The position numbers were made by a program, and so were the translations under genes. Below, piece after piece: positions 46,446-55,820 of a DNA stretch of 64,000 nucleotides. Position 1 is the first letter of the stretch. Each line of letters begins with the position of its first letter. Under the pieces are notes generated by a model. The model was not told the DNA's origin. It searched no databases and saw nothing but the letters and a program-made list of their open reading frames with translations. The stretch lies in assembly GCA_025966315.1 (NCBI GenBank), contig JAOPUZ010000048.1, forward strand, positions 186,001-250,000, in the 5' to 3' direction. The stretch comes from Frankiales bacterium. Its GTDB lineage: Bacteria > Actinomycetota > Actinomycetes > Mycobacteriales > Jatrophihabitantaceae.

Positions 46446-47519
46446 TCAGCCGTCGGTGGAGAACCGGATGCTGCCGTCGGACAGGATTGCTTCGGGCCAG
46501 ACCCGCGCACCGGCCAGCAACTCGATGCGGCGCCCGAGGACGGCGTGGTCCCCGATCACCGCGTCCCGCAGCACCGAATCCTCGCCGACCTCGCATTGGC
46601 GGCCGAGCACACTTCGCTCGACCACCGCGTTCGCCCCGACCGAAGCCCCGTCGAACAACACCGAGCCGGTGACCACGGCACCGGCCGCAATCACACAACC
46701 GGCCCCGATGGTCGTCCCGCCGGACAGCCGTGCGGTCGGGTGCACCGAGGCGCCGGGAAGCACGAGTGATTCCCCGGTGCGCCCGGCCAACGCCGGGCTC
46801 GGGGCCAGACCGAGGACCAGGTCGGCCGACCCGGCCACGAAGTCGGCCGGGGTGCCGAGGTCACGCCAATAGGTGTCATCGAGGTAGGCGCCGATGACCG
46901 CGCCGGCTTGCAGCAGCCCCGGAAAGGTCTCGCGCTCGACCGACACGGCCCGCCCGGTCGGGATGGCCTCGACCACCGGACGGGCGAAGACGTAGGTGCC
47001 GGCATTGATCTGGTCGGTGACCGGGTTCGGGTCCTTCTCCAGGAAGTCGAGCACCCGCGCGGTCTCGTCGGTGGGCACGCACCCGAACGCGCTCGGGTCG
47101 AGCACCCGAGTGAGATGCAGCGTCACGTCGGCGTCGCGATCGGCGTGACAGGCCAGCAGCGCGGGTAGGTCGCAGCCGGACAGCACGTCGCCGTTGAAGA
47201 TCAGGACGGTGTCGCCACGCAGCCGGTCGCGAACGTTGCCGATGGCCCCGCCGGTACCGAGCGGTGACTCCTCGACGACGTACTCGAGATCCAGGCCGAG
47301 CGATGCGCCGTCACCGAAGTAGTCGCTGAACACGGCCGGTTGGTAGCTGGTACCGAGGACCACGTGCTTGATGCCGGCACCGGCAATGCGGGACAGCAGG
47401 TGGCTGAGAAACGGCAACCCGGCGGTGGGCAGCATCGGCTTCGGCGCGGAAAGAGTCAGCGGCCGCAGTCGGGTGCCAAGCCCCCCGACCAGAACGACGG
47501 CGTCGACTTCGGACGTCAT
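46446..47519 (-). CDS. Mannose-1-phosphate guanylyltransferase-like sugar nucleotidyltransferase
   Basis: A 357-residue nucleotidyltransferase with a left-handed beta-helix tail. VVLVGGLGTRLRPLTLSAPKPMLPTAG (8-34) is the nucleotide-binding signature, EESPLGTGGAIGNVRD and FNGDVLSG follow, and the hexapeptide tail (SGGTTIGAGCVIAAGAVVTGSVLF... GEDSVLRDAVIG) fills about residues 250-357. The match to Rv3264c in sequence type and position suggests GDP-mannose formation from mannose-1-phosphate and GTP; a glucose- or heptose-type substrate cannot be excluded. Its ATG overlaps the WbbL-like stop. Confidence 0.85.
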   Translation of the reverse strand: MTSEVDAVVLVGGLGTRLRPLTLSAPKPMLPTAGLPFLSHLLSRIAGAGIKHVVLGTSYQPAVFSDYFGDGASLGLDLEYVVEESPLGTGGAIGNVRDRLRGDTVLIFNGDVLSGCDLPALLACHADRDADVTLHLTRVLDPSAFGCVPTDETARVLDFLEKDPNPVTDQINAGTYVFARPVVEAIPTGRAVSVERETFPGLLQAGAVIGAYLDDTYWRDLGTPADFVAGSADLVLGLAPSPALAGRTGESLVLPGASVHPTARLSGGTTIGAGCVIAAGAVVTGSVLFDGASVGANAVVERSVLGRQCEVGEDSVLRDAVIGDHAVLGRRIELLAGARVWPEAILSDGSIRFSTDG

Positions 47520-48451
47520 GAGGTGATTCTCCTGGTGTGCTCTCGCAGCCGAGCGGTCAACCGGGCCGCGAGCCCCGTGTCCGACAATTGAGGGGTCAGC
47601 CTACGGCGGGCGAGTAAGCCCAGCCGGAGTGCCACGCGCACCGGCCACCACCGTGCCCCGGGGTACCTGTGGCTCAGGTAACGGTAGGCACTTCGATGAT
47701 GCTCGGCCGACATTTCCCGGGCGTGACGCGACGTTGAATGCGAGCCGACGTGCAGCACCTCCGCGCTCGGGACGTAAACGTTGAGCCAGCCGGCTTCGGC
47801 CAGCCGGCGGCCCAGTTCCACGTCCTCGAAGTACATGAAGAATTCGGGGTCGAAGCCGCTCACCGAATCGAAGGCGTCCCGACGCAGCAGCAGGCAGGAG
47901 CCGGACAACCAGCCGGCCACCCGCTCGCCAGCGACGGCTCGTTCCTGCCGGTAGCGCACCGTCCAGGGATTGGTGGGCCACCAACGGCTGAAGACGGCGT
48001 GCCCGATTCCCCTTCCCAGCGAGGGCAATTCGCGGGCCGAAGGGTAGACGTCTCCGCCCGGGGTACGAATCAGCGGGCCGAGTGAACCGGCGCGGGGCCA
48101 GCGCTCGGCGGCAGCGAGCAGCTCGTCCAGCGAGCCGTCGCGCCACACCACGTCCGGGTTGGCCACCACCACCCATTCGGCGTCGGTGACGGCGACGCCC
48201 AGATTGGCCGCGCGCCCGTAGCCGAGGTTGCTGCCGGTGGGCAGCAGCCGGACACCTGGTCGGTCGGCGGCCCGTTCCGGCGCGCCGTCGGTCGATCCGT
48301 TGTCGGCCACCACGACATCGACCGGTCGTTTGGTGGCCTGGGGCAGGCTGTCCAGGAAGCTGTCCAAGGTGGTCCCGGACGAGTACGTGACGACGACGAC
48401 CGCAATGGCGTCGGCGGGCTGATTCTGCGGGTCCGCCGTCCGCGCGGTCAT
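47516..48451 (-). CDS. WbbL-like glycosyltransferase family 2 (rhamnosyltransferase type)
   Basis: A 311-residue inverting glycosyltransferase. AVVVVTYSSGTTLDSFLDSLPQA opens the GT-A fold, VVVADNGSTDGAP and VVVANPDVVWRD hold the nucleotide and DxD-like metal sites, and GSCLLLRRDAFDSVSGFDPEFFMYFEDVELGRRLA is the rhamnosyltransferase-type acceptor block with catalytic Asp/Glu. Rv3265c (WbbL1), its positional counterpart, adds rhamnose to the GlcNAc-PP-lipid linker of arabinogalactan. ATG 48451 overlaps the stop of the upstream glycosyltransferase; the apparent upstream frame continuation is spurious. Confidence 0.87.
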   Translation of the reverse strand: MTARTADPQNQPADAIAVVVVTYSSGTTLDSFLDSLPQATKRPVDVVVADNGSTDGAPERAADRPGVRLLPTGSNLGYGRAANLGVAVTDAEWVVVANPDVVWRDGSLDELLAAAERWPRAGSLGPLIRTPGGDVYPSARELPSLGRGIGHAVFSRWWPTNPWTVRYRQERAVAGERVAGWLSGSCLLLRRDAFDSVSGFDPEFFMYFEDVELGRRLAEAGWLNVYVPSAEVLHVGSHSTSRHAREMSAEHHRSAYRYLSHRYPGARWWPVRVALRLGLLARRRLTPQLSDTGLAARLTARLREHTRRITS

Positions 48452-49635
48452 CGCGACACCGCCCGGATCGCGTCGTGATATGCGCGCAGGTGCTGCTCGG
48501 CGCAGGCCCGCCAGCTGAATCCGGCGGCGCGCTGCCGGGCGGCCGCACCCAGCTCGGCCCGGCGAGCGGGGTCGTCCAGCAATTCCGCCAGCGCCGTCCC
48601 GATGGCGGCGCTGTCCACGCCGGTATAGGCCACCGCGTCGCCGCCGACCTCGGGTAAGGCCAACCGTCGAGTAGTGAGCACGGCCGCGCCACACGCCATC
48701 GCCTCGAGCACCGGCAGACCGAAGCCCTCGCCCAGGCTGGGGTAGGCCACTACCGTCGCGCCGCCCAACAACCCGGGCAGCTGCACCAGCGGCAGGTAAC
48801 CGGGCCGGATCACCCGCAGGCCGGACGGCACGGCGGCGACGGCGGCATCCAGCGCACCTTCCCAGCCCGAGCCGCCAGCCAGCACCAAAGCCGGTGGCCG
48901 GGACCGCCCGGCGCTGGCGCGCACCCAGCCGCGCACCAGGGCGGGCAGGTTCTTGCGGGGTTCGAGGGTGCCCAGGAAGGCGATGTACGGCTCGTCCGGC
49001 CTCAGCCCCAGAGTCGCTCGGACCTGCTCGACCGCGGCCGGCGAGGGCGGCGCGAAAACCTCGTGGTCGACACCGTGATGGGCCACCACGAGCGGACTGG
49101 TGCGGTCGGCAGCGACCCCGGCGTGCTGGGCCAGTTCGTCGGCGGTGGCTTGGGAGGGCACGAGACAGATCGCCGCGTACCGCAGCGCCCGGCGGGTTGC
49201 GAACCGGAAGAACGGTCCCTTGTCGCGACCGTGCAGCGCCGGTTCGGTGAAGAAGGTGGCGTCGTGCAGCGTGACGGCCACCGGCATCGGCGACGCACCG
49301 CGGCGCACTGCGGCCAGCGCGCCGCGCGGGGCGGTCAACGCCCACGGATAGGTGTAATGCGGTGAGTGCAGGACGTCGAAGCGTGGCCGACGGGCCAGCC
49401 ACGCCAGCCCGGTCTGCTCCCAGGTCAGTCGAGCCGGCCGGCGCGTCGTGCGGCTCGGCGCGGCTAGCGCGGGCCGGCCGGCGAGCGCGGAGTAATGAGT
49501 CACGTCGCCCGGCCGGCAGACGACCGTCAGCTCGACGTCGAGGTCAGCCAGCGCCGGCAGCAGGTTGTCGACGTAACGCCCGACGCCGCCTCGATCGGCC
49601 GGCACCGCGGTCGCGTCGAAGAGCACGCTCAGCAA
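48448..49635 (-). CDS. Glycosyltransferase family 4
   Basis: A 395-residue retaining glycosyltransferase (GT-B). GGVGRYVDNLLPALADLD near the N-terminus is the acceptor-site loop, YIAFLGTLEPRKNLPALVRGW starts the second domain near 225, and PSLGEGFGLPVLEAMACGAAVLT is the EX7E donor-binding block. Donor and acceptor are unknown, though GDP-mannose from the downstream enzyme is a natural candidate. First in a tightly overlapping three-gene unit (this gene, WbbL-like, ManC-like). TTG 49635 or GTG 49626 is the start. Confidence 0.9.
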   Translation of the reverse strand: MLSVLFDATAVPADRGGVGRYVDNLLPALADLDVELTVVCRPGDVTHYSALAGRPALAAPSRTTRRPARLTWEQTGLAWLARRPRFDVLHSPHYTYPWALTAPRGALAAVRRGASPMPVAVTLHDATFFTEPALHGRDKGPFFRFATRRALRYAAICLVPSQATADELAQHAGVAADRTSPLVVAHHGVDHEVFAPPSPAAVEQVRATLGLRPDEPYIAFLGTLEPRKNLPALVRGWVRASAGRSRPPALVLAGGSGWEGALDAAVAAVPSGLRVIRPGYLPLVQLPGLLGGATVVAYPSLGEGFGLPVLEAMACGAAVLTTRRLALPEVGGDAVAYTGVDSAAIGTALAELLDDPARRAELGAAARQRAAGFSWRACAEQHLRAYHDAIRAVSR

Positions 49636-49706
49636 CTGCTCACGTCCTCATCCACCGGCCATCGCGCACGAGGAAGTAGCTTACCGAGCGGGACGGAGCC
49701 GCCGCG

Positions 49707-51572
49707 TCAGCCTCGCCTGACCGTATGGCAGCCGAGGTTGGCGTTGCGCCCGGCGGTGCCGGGGACATTGATCGCGTACGCACAGATCTGATGTGTGCCC
49801 GGGCGCACCGGAACGAGGACATTGAAGCCGACCGCGTCACCAGCGAGCTTCTCGTGCGCCTGCACGTCAGGGCGCGCACCCGCTGCGTTGAAGGCGTAAC
49901 CCAACTTGTCGACGTAGACGTGCACCCGGCCGGGCCCGGCGTCCCGGTCGGGGTCGTACTCCCAGCCGGTCAGCCGGAAGTAGCCGCCACCGTTGTTGCC
50001 GATCGTGTCCACCCGCCCGGTCGGGGTGGTCGGCACGGTCACCGTGCTGCACTTGAGCAGGGTTCGGTCTTTGTTGATGCCCACGCCGTAGACGCAGATC
50101 CGGTGCGTCCCGCCCGGCACGGTCACCTGGCCGACGAACCCGTGATTCGCGCTGGTCAGGTGATGGGCCTGTTGCACATCGACCCGCGGCTGGCCGGCCA
50201 CGAAGTTGAACGTGGTCCGGTCGACCAGCACCTGCACGGTGGCCAGGGCGTCGGTATCGGTGGGGTCATACGTCCAACCCGCGATCGTGTAACGGTGCAG
50301 CGTGCTGGCCCGGATGGCATCGACCCGGCCGACCGGGGCAAAGCTGCGGATGTGGAAATAGCGGTACGACAGCCCGAGGGCGCTGGCCAGGGCGGTGCCG
50401 GTGGTCGGGATCGATACGGTGTTGGCGCCCCGCTTGCCCACCACGGTCGCGGTGGCCACCAGACCGCCCCAGACCGCACCGCCTTCGCGCGAGTTGATCT
50501 GCAGCTGCGAAACGCTGGTCAGCCCGTAGTACGCGGCGACGTCGGCCGCCGAACCGGTCTCGGTCTGGCTCAGATACGGGTCACCGCTGAAGGCCTGGTC
50601 GTACGGGTCTGCTCTGGTGACGAAGTAGGGCTGGTTGCCCGAGGACGTAATCCCGCCGTTGGAAGCCGAGAACTCGGCGAAGATGGTATGCCCGGCGTAG
50701 GTGATGACCCGGTTGCTGGTCGCGGTGACGGCCGCATTGGAGGCTGACTCCTCGTGGATGCCGTTGCTCTGGCCGTTGCTGCCGTACTGCGCGGCCCCGC
50801 CGTACACCTGGCAGGCGGTGGTGTCGCAGATGTCGTACGGCTGCGCCGAGTTGTGCTCGGCGGCATAGCGGGCGTAGGACCGGGCGGCCACCGCTTGAGC
50901 CCGGACCGCGGCGGTCTGCCACGAGGCGGGCATCTCACGGGGCACAACGCCGCGGGTGTAATCATCGAGGTTGACCCGGTTGATCGGCAGTACCCCGGCG
51001 CCGGAACGAACCGCGCCGACCGTGCCGCGGTAGTCGATGGACTTCTGGCTCGAGGGCAGGTATCGGACGGTCTTACCGGTGATGGCGAAGTAGGCGGTGG
51101 CCGGCAACGCGCCACCGATAGGCTTCCAACTGGCGCCCACTCGACCCTGCAGCTGCAGCCCGGTGCCGGAGGGAAAGAGGCTGGCCGCGTTGTAGGTGGC
51201 CGGAATGACGTAGGACCCGCCGGACCAGTGCAATGTCAGGCCCGGTTGCCGCAGGACGGTCACCGCCGTGGACGGTCCCGATACCTTCACTCGCAATACC
51301 GTGGCCGCAACGGTGGCCAGCGCCGTGTGCGGGTAGTAGAAGGCCAGGATCTGCTGATAGGTAAGGCCTTTGATGGCCGCGCCCCGGGCGCCGTACTGGC
51401 TCATGCCGTGACCGTGACCGTTACCCCGGACGTCGATGGTCCACCGACCGGTGTTCGGTGTCGGGTTGATTTCCGTCGCTTGCCCGGGCGCCACCGTACT
51501 GGCGATCAGGGCGGCAACGGCGACGACGGCGACGGCACCCCCACCCGCACCGCGCAGGCTCAGGCTACGCAC
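49707..51572 (-). CDS. Secreted SpoIID/LytB-domain protein with two C-terminal repeat domains
   Basis: A 621-residue exported protein. A signal peptide (about 1-30) precedes GRWTIDVRGNGHGHGMSQYGARG, the opening of the SpoIID domain. The catalytic region VNLDDYTRGVVPREMPASW follows, with QAVAARSYARYA and the late FEFSASNGG-like stretch (residues about 70-400). SpoIID enzymes are lytic transglycosylases acting on peptidoglycan glycan strands. Two roughly 105-residue repeats follow (from about 414 and 517), each starting GRVD and containing GWxYDP, a VxVYVD-like strand and TxxIC. The GTG at 51572 is preferred over 51578 for ribosome-binding-site spacing. Confidence 0.88.
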   Translation of the reverse strand: MRSLSLRGAGGGAVAVVAVAALIASTVAPGQATEINPTPNTGRWTIDVRGNGHGHGMSQYGARGAAIKGLTYQQILAFYYPHTALATVAATVLRVKVSGPSTAVTVLRQPGLTLHWSGGSYVIPATYNAASLFPSGTGLQLQGRVGASWKPIGGALPATAYFAITGKTVRYLPSSQKSIDYRGTVGAVRSGAGVLPINRVNLDDYTRGVVPREMPASWQTAAVRAQAVAARSYARYAAEHNSAQPYDICDTTACQVYGGAAQYGSNGQSNGIHEESASNAAVTATSNRVITYAGHTIFAEFSASNGGITSSGNQPYFVTRADPYDQAFSGDPYLSQTETGSAADVAAYYGLTSVSQLQINSREGGAVWGGLVATATVVGKRGANTVSIPTTGTALASALGLSYRYFHIRSFAPVGRVDAIRASTLHRYTIAGWTYDPTDTDALATVQVLVDRTTFNFVAGQPRVDVQQAHHLTSANHGFVGQVTVPGGTHRICVYGVGINKDRTLLKCSTVTVPTTPTGRVDTIGNNGGGYFRLTGWEYDPDRDAGPGRVHVYVDKLGYAFNAAGARPDVQAHEKLAGDAVGFNVLVPVRPGTHQICAYAINVPGTAGRNANLGCHTVRRG

Positions 51573-51702
51573 AGGCACTTCTCCCCTACAGTTACGGCTG
51601 AATCTGCGACACGCCGGTCGACGTCCCTGGGGCAGACTAGTCACATCCGTAACATTGCGCGACCTTTTGGTGGCACCAGAGTGACACGATAACTGGTTCG
51701 AG

Positions 51703-52683
51703 TCAGCCGGCTGGTACGGCAAGCTGCGGCAATCCGCGAATCCGGGCGGCCAGGGTTGCCCCGGCGGCCAGCACCAGGTCGGCCACAATCAGGATCACCC
51801 GGGAAGCCACCACGACGGCGACCACCTGGCCATGGTCCAGCACCGAAACCAGCACGTAGCCGAGCACGACTTCACGCATCCCGGCGCCGGCCGGAGCCGG
51901 GATGAACAACACCCCGGCCGACACCGCCAGCGCCATTCCGCCGATGCACAACGCGACCAGACCGGTGCTGAAATGCCCGATCAGCGCACACAACACGGTC
52001 AGGTGCAGCCCCAGTCCGAGCCAGCCCAGGCCGGCCCAGGCCGAGGCCCGCGCGGTGGCCGCCACACTCATCTGCACGTCGAGCGGCTTTCGTCGCAACA
52101 GCACCAGCACGCGATTGAGCAGGTACGGCAAGGACCGCGGATGGGCCAGCACGAGCACCAGCGGCAGGGCGGCCAGCGCCCACCAGAACCGGTGCAGCGC
52201 GGCCGCGTAGGAGAAGGGCAACAGGATGCCCGCCAGCACCACGCCAACGGCAATGCTCAACACGACCGTGATCATGTTGGTGGCGATCAGGGTCTTGCGG
52301 TCGGCACCCCGGCGGCGCGCGGCCTCCATTTGCATCAGCACCGGCCACACCGAACCGGGCAGGTACTTGCCGAGCTGGCTGACGAAGAACACCTGAGCGC
52401 CCTCGACCGGCGCGAAACGGATACCGAGGCCGGCGAGCACGGCGCGCCATTCCAGGTGCGTGGCGCCGACGCCGACGAGGCCGAACAGCAGGCTGAGCAG
52501 GAAGCCCAGGATGCCGACCTGCTTGATGCTGTCGGCGAAGGCGTGGCGGTTTCGGCCAACGGTCAGTGCGACGCCGGCCAGCACCAGCACGATGACCAGC
52601 GCGCCGGCGAGTTCGCGCAGCCGGGACGTTCGGGGCGTCGTCGCCGGCGCCGCAGGCTCACTCACAGCGGGCCCTTCGGTCAC
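51703..52683 (-). CDS. Lysylphosphatidylglycerol synthase TM-region-like membrane protein (UPF0104)
   Basis: A 326-residue protein with about eight hydrophobic helices. The GKYLPGSVWPVLMQMEAARRRG segment near residue 110 and AGAGMREVVLGYVLVSVLDHGQ near 275 are typical of the flippase-like UPF0104/LPG-synthase membrane domain. No catalytic synthase domain is attached, so it is more likely a lipid or lipid-glycan flippase or accessory factor. ATGA overlap with the upstream GT2 gene indicates cotranslation. Confidence 0.85.
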   Translation of the reverse strand: MTEGPAVSEPAAPATTPRTSRLRELAGALVIVLVLAGVALTVGRNRHAFADSIKQVGILGFLLSLLFGLVGVGATHLEWRAVLAGLGIRFAPVEGAQVFFVSQLGKYLPGSVWPVLMQMEAARRRGADRKTLIATNMITVVLSIAVGVVLAGILLPFSYAAALHRFWWALAALPLVLVLAHPRSLPYLLNRVLVLLRRKPLDVQMSVAATARASAWAGLGWLGLGLHLTVLCALIGHFSTGLVALCIGGMALAVSAGVLFIPAPAGAGMREVVLGYVLVSVLDHGQVVAVVVASRVILIVADLVLAAGATLAARIRGLPQLAVPAG

Positions 52684-53666
52684 CCCGTCAGCGCTTCGAG
52701 TGGCTTCGCGTCGGGTACTTCCTCACCCTGACCGAAGCGCATCTTCTTGGTGTGTTCGAGGCTGTCTTCGATCAGCATGCGATTGGTTCGGATGAGGTCG
52801 GACGTAATGCCGATGATGACGCTCAGGAACGCCATTATGAGCAGGACGGCGCCGACCAACAATGACTGCAGGTGACTGCCGGGATTGTTACCCAATGCGA
52901 GGACGCCGAACCGGACGAAGGGGATCAGACCGAGCGCACCGAAGAAAGCAGCGAAGAAACTGAAGATCACGTAGGGCTTGTACATGATGTACGCGCGGAT
53001 GATCGCCCCGGCCGACTTCAGCACATGCTGATAGGTCGATGAGAACAATCGCGACTCGCGGGTCTTGGGGTTGGTCAGAATCGGGATGCTCGTGATGGCC
53101 AGTTTCTTGTTGCCGGCCTGGATGATCGTTTCCATGCAGTAGCTGAACCGGGTGATCGTGTTCAACAACATCAGGCTGTCGCGCGAGTACGCCCGGAAAC
53201 CACTGGCCGCATCGGGCAACGCCGTGCCGGCGGCGCGGTTCACGATGCCGCTGCCGAACTTCTGCAGCGCGACCTTGGACTTGGAGAAATGTTCCACCAA
53301 GTGCACCTGGCGATCGGCGATGACGATGTCGGCGGTGCCGGCGATGATCGGCTGGACCAGATCGGTGATCCGCTCCTGCGGGTACTGATTGTCGCCGTCG
53401 GTATTGACCACTATGTCGGCACCGAGCTCGAGTGCGCGCTGCACGCCATCGTGGAACGAACGGCCCAACCCACGATTGCGGGCGTGCTTGACGAAATGCG
53501 TCACACCGTGTTGTTTGGCCACCTCGATGGTGCGATCGGTGGACCCGTCATCGATGATGAGGATGATGATCTCGTCGATTCCCGGGATTTGCTTGGGAAT
53601 CGACCGCAACACCAGCGGCAGGGTGTCTTCCTCGTTGAGACAAGGTACTTGGACGACAAGTCGCAC
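52680..53666 (-). CDS. Membrane-anchored glycosyltransferase family 2 (polyprenyl-phosphate sugar synthase-like)
   Basis: A 328-residue protein. LVVQVPCLNEEDTLPLVLRSIP, IIDDGSTDRTIEVAKQHGV and VNTDGDNQYPQERI (metal site DGD) form the GT-A catalytic domain of the dolichyl-phosphate mannose synthase type. Two membrane helices (about 225-250 and 262-288) follow, and a short cytoplasmic end with a basic patch. It probably attaches a sugar to a lipid carrier for use by membrane glycosyltransferases. Coupled to the flippase-like gene downstream. Confidence 0.9.
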   Translation of the reverse strand: MRLVVQVPCLNEEDTLPLVLRSIPKQIPGIDEIIILIIDDGSTDRTIEVAKQHGVTHFVKHARNRGLGRSFHDGVQRALELGADIVVNTDGDNQYPQERITDLVQPIIAGTADIVIADRQVHLVEHFSKSKVALQKFGSGIVNRAAGTALPDAASGFRAYSRDSLMLLNTITRFSYCMETIIQAGNKKLAITSIPILTNPKTRESRLFSSTYQHVLKSAGAIIRAYIMYKPYVIFSFFAAFFGALGLIPFVRFGVLALGNNPGSHLQSLLVGAVLLIMAFLSVIIGITSDLIRTNRMLIEDSLEHTKKMRFGQGEEVPDAKPLEALTG

Positions 53667-53988
53667 TTAACAACCTCGCTAATGGCGTCATGGAATCTGC
53701 CCGGTGCGGCATTCGGACCGGATTGAGTCCCGACGGAGCTTGGACGGTAACGTCCGTAGGATACCCGCCGCGCGCACTTCGACCGGCTAGGAGCGCGCTT
53801 CGGGCGCAAGCTCGACTGATCCCCGGTGATCGGGCTACCTACCGCTCTGGCCGGCATCTTCATCACTTGCGCCGCTAAATCCGGGGCCAACCGACCGCTG
53901 GGCGGGTGGGGATGAGACCGCTCACATCGACTACGCGGTACGGGTCCGGCACGGTCATCTGCCGGTATTCGAAATGGGTTGATCCTGC
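53667..53988. other. Intergenic region with a small dyad
   Basis: 322 bases between the DUF2142 gene end and the GT2 gene start. GGACG-GTAA-CGTCC (53742-53755) is a perfect 5-bp dyad, and on the minus strand TATCCT (53763-53758) beside it could be the -10 for the GT2 gene. No coding frame or clear terminator. Confidence 0.4.
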
Positions 53989-55770
53989 TCAGGCAGTCTG
54001 CAGATCCAGCTCGCTGGCCGGCGACTGCGCCGGCCGCGAACGGTCCGCTTGGCTGTCGAGCACGGCGAAGCGCACCAGCGCGGCCAGCGTCCACACGACG
54101 AGCAGGGTGGTGACCAGCAGGATGACCACCGACACCACCCCTGGCCACGGTGCCCACCCGATCGAGTACTTCAAGCCGCCCCACACCCGGTGCCCCAGTC
54201 CAGGACCCTTCGGTCCCACCTGCAAGTCCAGTACGAGCACGGTCGCAGCACCTTCAAGGGCCAGCGCACCGAGGAACGCGACCAGCGGGATCCAGGAACG
54301 GAACCGCCGAAACAGCCAGGTCATGGTGAGGGCCGCCGCGAGCGTGAGGCCGGGCAGGAAAGGCACGAAGTAACGCGCCTGAACACCCGGGATCTGCCGG
54401 ACGTGGAAATAGACGCTGCGCGAACCGGAGTACATCACCGCGACGGTCAGCAGGGCCGGCAACACCAGCATGACCATGCTCCAGCGTGGTGCGTGGGCGT
54501 GTCGGGCGCCCACCCCGATCCCGATCAGAACCAGCACGGAGAAGACGATCGTCAGCGTGGCCAGCAGCCGGCCCGGCATCAGGGGAAAGTCGATCAACCC
54601 GAGGGAGCCGAAGATCCGCCGGTACATCAAGGTGCTGAAGCCGTGCAGGAAGTTGCGCTCGGTACCGCCCGGACGATCCGGTCCATAGACCCGGTTCAAC
54701 GGCCACAGCGGCCCGAAGCCGTACGGCTGCACTGTGCCGTATACGACCTCGTTGCGAATCCACCACCAGCCGCCGAGCACGGCGCCGATCAGGCCAGCCA
54801 GCACCGCCGGTAGCCAGGCCGAGCGGATCCGGGCCATCAGGTTTCCACGGCCACCGCACAGGTAGGCCAGCACGATCACCGGCGGGAACACGAGCGAAAA
54901 GCCCTTGGTCAACAACAGCAAAGCCCAGACCACGCCCACCCAGATCGCGGTCTTACGGGACAGATCGCCGGTGACCACCCGCGCCAGCAGGTAGAGCAGC
55001 AGCGCGCCGAACAGCACCATTGGCACGTCGTTGGACACCGACGCGCCGGTCCGTAGATAGGACGGCACGGCTAACGGCAAGAGCGCCATGGCGAACCCGA
55101 TACTCGACGATCCGGTCAACCGACGGCCCGTCATCCAGGCCAGGATCGGTACCGGAATCATCATCAACAGCGAGAGCAGTCGCAGCCAGCCGATCTGGAC
55201 GTCGAAACGCTGACCCTCGAAATTCGGCAGCAGATAACTGAATCCGGCGCCCAGGGCGTAGTACAGCGGCGGGTGTTGAACCATCTGGTTGGGCTGCCCG
55301 GTCGTTTGCGAGGCAGTGCCGAGCTGGTCGAAGGATTTACGGTCGACCCGCTTGAGCGGTGCCTGGTCGGCGACGTGCTCGTGATTCTGCGTAGAGGGCA
55401 CCGCGTAGTAGGCCTTCAGGACGCCGGACTGGAACAGCCGTTCGCCCGGTCCGTCGAGCCATTGCCCGTGCCGGTGGGCCAGGATGTAGTCGACGTGCGC
55501 GACCTCGTCCGGTTCCTGGAACGACGTGTACACCATGCCCGTGCACAGAATCAGGAACGACTGCAGCGCGACGATGAGCAACAGCAGCCGGGGCAGTCGA
55601 CGCGTACGGGCCGGACGTTTACCGGTGCCGAGCCCGGCGCTGGGCTGGGCGGCCAGCTCGGCGACGTCCGTCGCGGGCGAACCTGACCCCGGACCTGACC
55701 CAACGGTGGCCTCGTTCGGCCGGTCGCCGCTCGGCGGATTCTCCGGCGCAACGTGCGGCGTCTCAGTCAT
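53989..55770 (-). CDS. DUF2142 family membrane protein (glycan-related, GT-C type)
   Basis: A 593-residue protein with a 60-residue Pro/Ser/Glu-rich cytoplasmic tail and about 12 hydrophobic helices. MVYTSFQEPDEVAHVDYILAHRHGQW just after the first helix is the DUF2142 signature, where the Asp/Glu/His in a periplasmic loop resemble GT-C catalytic sites, and HPPLYYALGAG follows. DUF2142 proteins are found in polysaccharide gene clusters; biochemistry is not settled. ATG 55770 is chosen at MTETPHVA; the open frame extends to 55848 into the next gene's end. Confidence 0.85.
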   Translation of the reverse strand: MTETPHVAPENPPSGDRPNEATVGSGPGSGSPATDVAELAAQPSAGLGTGKRPARTRRLPRLLLLIVALQSFLILCTGMVYTSFQEPDEVAHVDYILAHRHGQWLDGPGERLFQSGVLKAYYAVPSTQNHEHVADQAPLKRVDRKSFDQLGTASQTTGQPNQMVQHPPLYYALGAGFSYLLPNFEGQRFDVQIGWLRLLSLLMMIPVPILAWMTGRRLTGSSSIGFAMALLPLAVPSYLRTGASVSNDVPMVLFGALLLYLLARVVTGDLSRKTAIWVGVVWALLLLTKGFSLVFPPVIVLAYLCGGRGNLMARIRSAWLPAVLAGLIGAVLGGWWWIRNEVVYGTVQPYGFGPLWPLNRVYGPDRPGGTERNFLHGFSTLMYRRIFGSLGLIDFPLMPGRLLATLTIVFSVLVLIGIGVGARHAHAPRWSMVMLVLPALLTVAVMYSGSRSVYFHVRQIPGVQARYFVPFLPGLTLAAALTMTWLFRRFRSWIPLVAFLGALALEGAATVLVLDLQVGPKGPGLGHRVWGGLKYSIGWAPWPGVVSVVILLVTTLLVVWTLAALVRFAVLDSQADRSRPAQSPASELDLQTA

Positions 55771-55820
55771 CGTCGCAGAACTATACCCAGCCGCCCGGTT
55801 GATCCGGGCCGCCACACGCA

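Noticed and set aside
51670-51710. tRNA-like GGTTCGAGTC in the gap before the flippase-like gene
   Set aside because: No acceptor, anticodon or D-arm complement is found at the right distances.
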